Source of the DNA: Astragalus membranaceus
Taxonomy: Eukaryota; Streptophyta; Magnoliopsida; Fabales; Fabaceae
DNA length: 64,000 nt
Reading direction: 5' to 3'
Assembly: GCA_039519185.1 (NCBI GenBank)
Contig: CM076846.1
Span: 152,720,605 to 152,784,604 of the forward strand
This document shows positions 63,937 through 64,000 of this stretch, piece after piece. The position numbers and the translations under genes are program-made. The notes beneath the pieces are model-generated. The model searched no databases, was not told where the DNA came from, and saw only the letters and a program-made list of their open reading frames with translations. Each line of letters starts with the position of its first letter. Position 1 is the first letter of the stretch.

Positions 63937-64000
63937 ATCACCCCAACTTTTAAAAATTTTGTCCTCAAAATTGGGCCAATCAAAACAAATAGCACACTAT

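Noticed and set aside
1..64000. CRISPR arrays, operons, phage or bacterial resistance islands
   Set aside because: Introns, plant retroelements and base composition show plant nuclear DNA; the repeats present are LTRs, tandem units and microsatellites.

Overview
This window is nuclear DNA from a flowering plant, most likely a eudicot. The evidence is spliced genes with GT-AG introns, AT-rich intergenic DNA, a plant UDP-glycosyltransferase, a PIP-type secreted peptide precursor, and several plant transposon classes (Ty1/copia, Tat, Athila and Tekay-like Ty3/gypsy, L1-type LINEs, tRNA-derived SINEs, a CACTA end). Some details remind me of legumes, but the sequence alone does not prove this.

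Layout. At 1-1,130 there is a weakly supported minus-strand gene edge. At 1,260-3,770 lies a nest of small non-autonomous elements: a hAT-like MITE, a hairpin MITE and a SINE with a 17-bp target duplication. At 4,007-11,001 (minus) is an 11-exon gene for an MRG-family chromatin reader; its exons join into 318 codons. At 12,287-17,288 (minus) is an intact copia element with LTRs that look identical. At 18,020-18,367 (minus) is a small secreted precursor with three SGPS...GxGH peptides.

From 19,077 to 45,214 the window is one Tat-type gypsy element (A, plus strand) with two later insertions in its 3' half. These are a complete 12.3-kb Athila-type element (B, 26,522-38,800) and a 3.8-kb coding-free Athila-like element (C, 39,473-43,241). 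All three have matching 5-bp target duplications. Removing B, C and one duplication each leaves A at about 10.1 kb. LTR divergence by eye (A about 2.3%, B about 0.2%) agrees with the nesting order. On its antisense strand A carries a three-exon gene with its own TATA box, which was cut by both insertions.

From 45,215 to 53,876 is a graveyard: a LINE ORF1 remnant, a CACTA terminus with a piece of host exon, a SINE, a 5'-truncated LINE, and a free relative of the antisense gene of A. From 53,877 to the right edge are two UGT84-like genes head to head. The left one (minus) is intact. The right one (plus) has lost its catalytic His and is cut by a Tekay-like element that runs off the window. About 355-bp tandem repeats lie between them, interrupted by a solo LTR of the same Tekay-like family.

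The most unusual signal is a class of short CG-rich inverted repeats packed into these retroelements. Element B has 26 exact copies of CGCTNNAGCG, in LTRs, UTRs and reading frames. Element C and the solo Tekay-like LTR, which belong to different lineages, share TCGCG(A/T)CGCGA. The second Tekay-like LTR has GCACGGTCCGTGC copies at the position corresponding to the TCGCG cluster of its sister. The cassette position seems conserved while its sequence is swapped.
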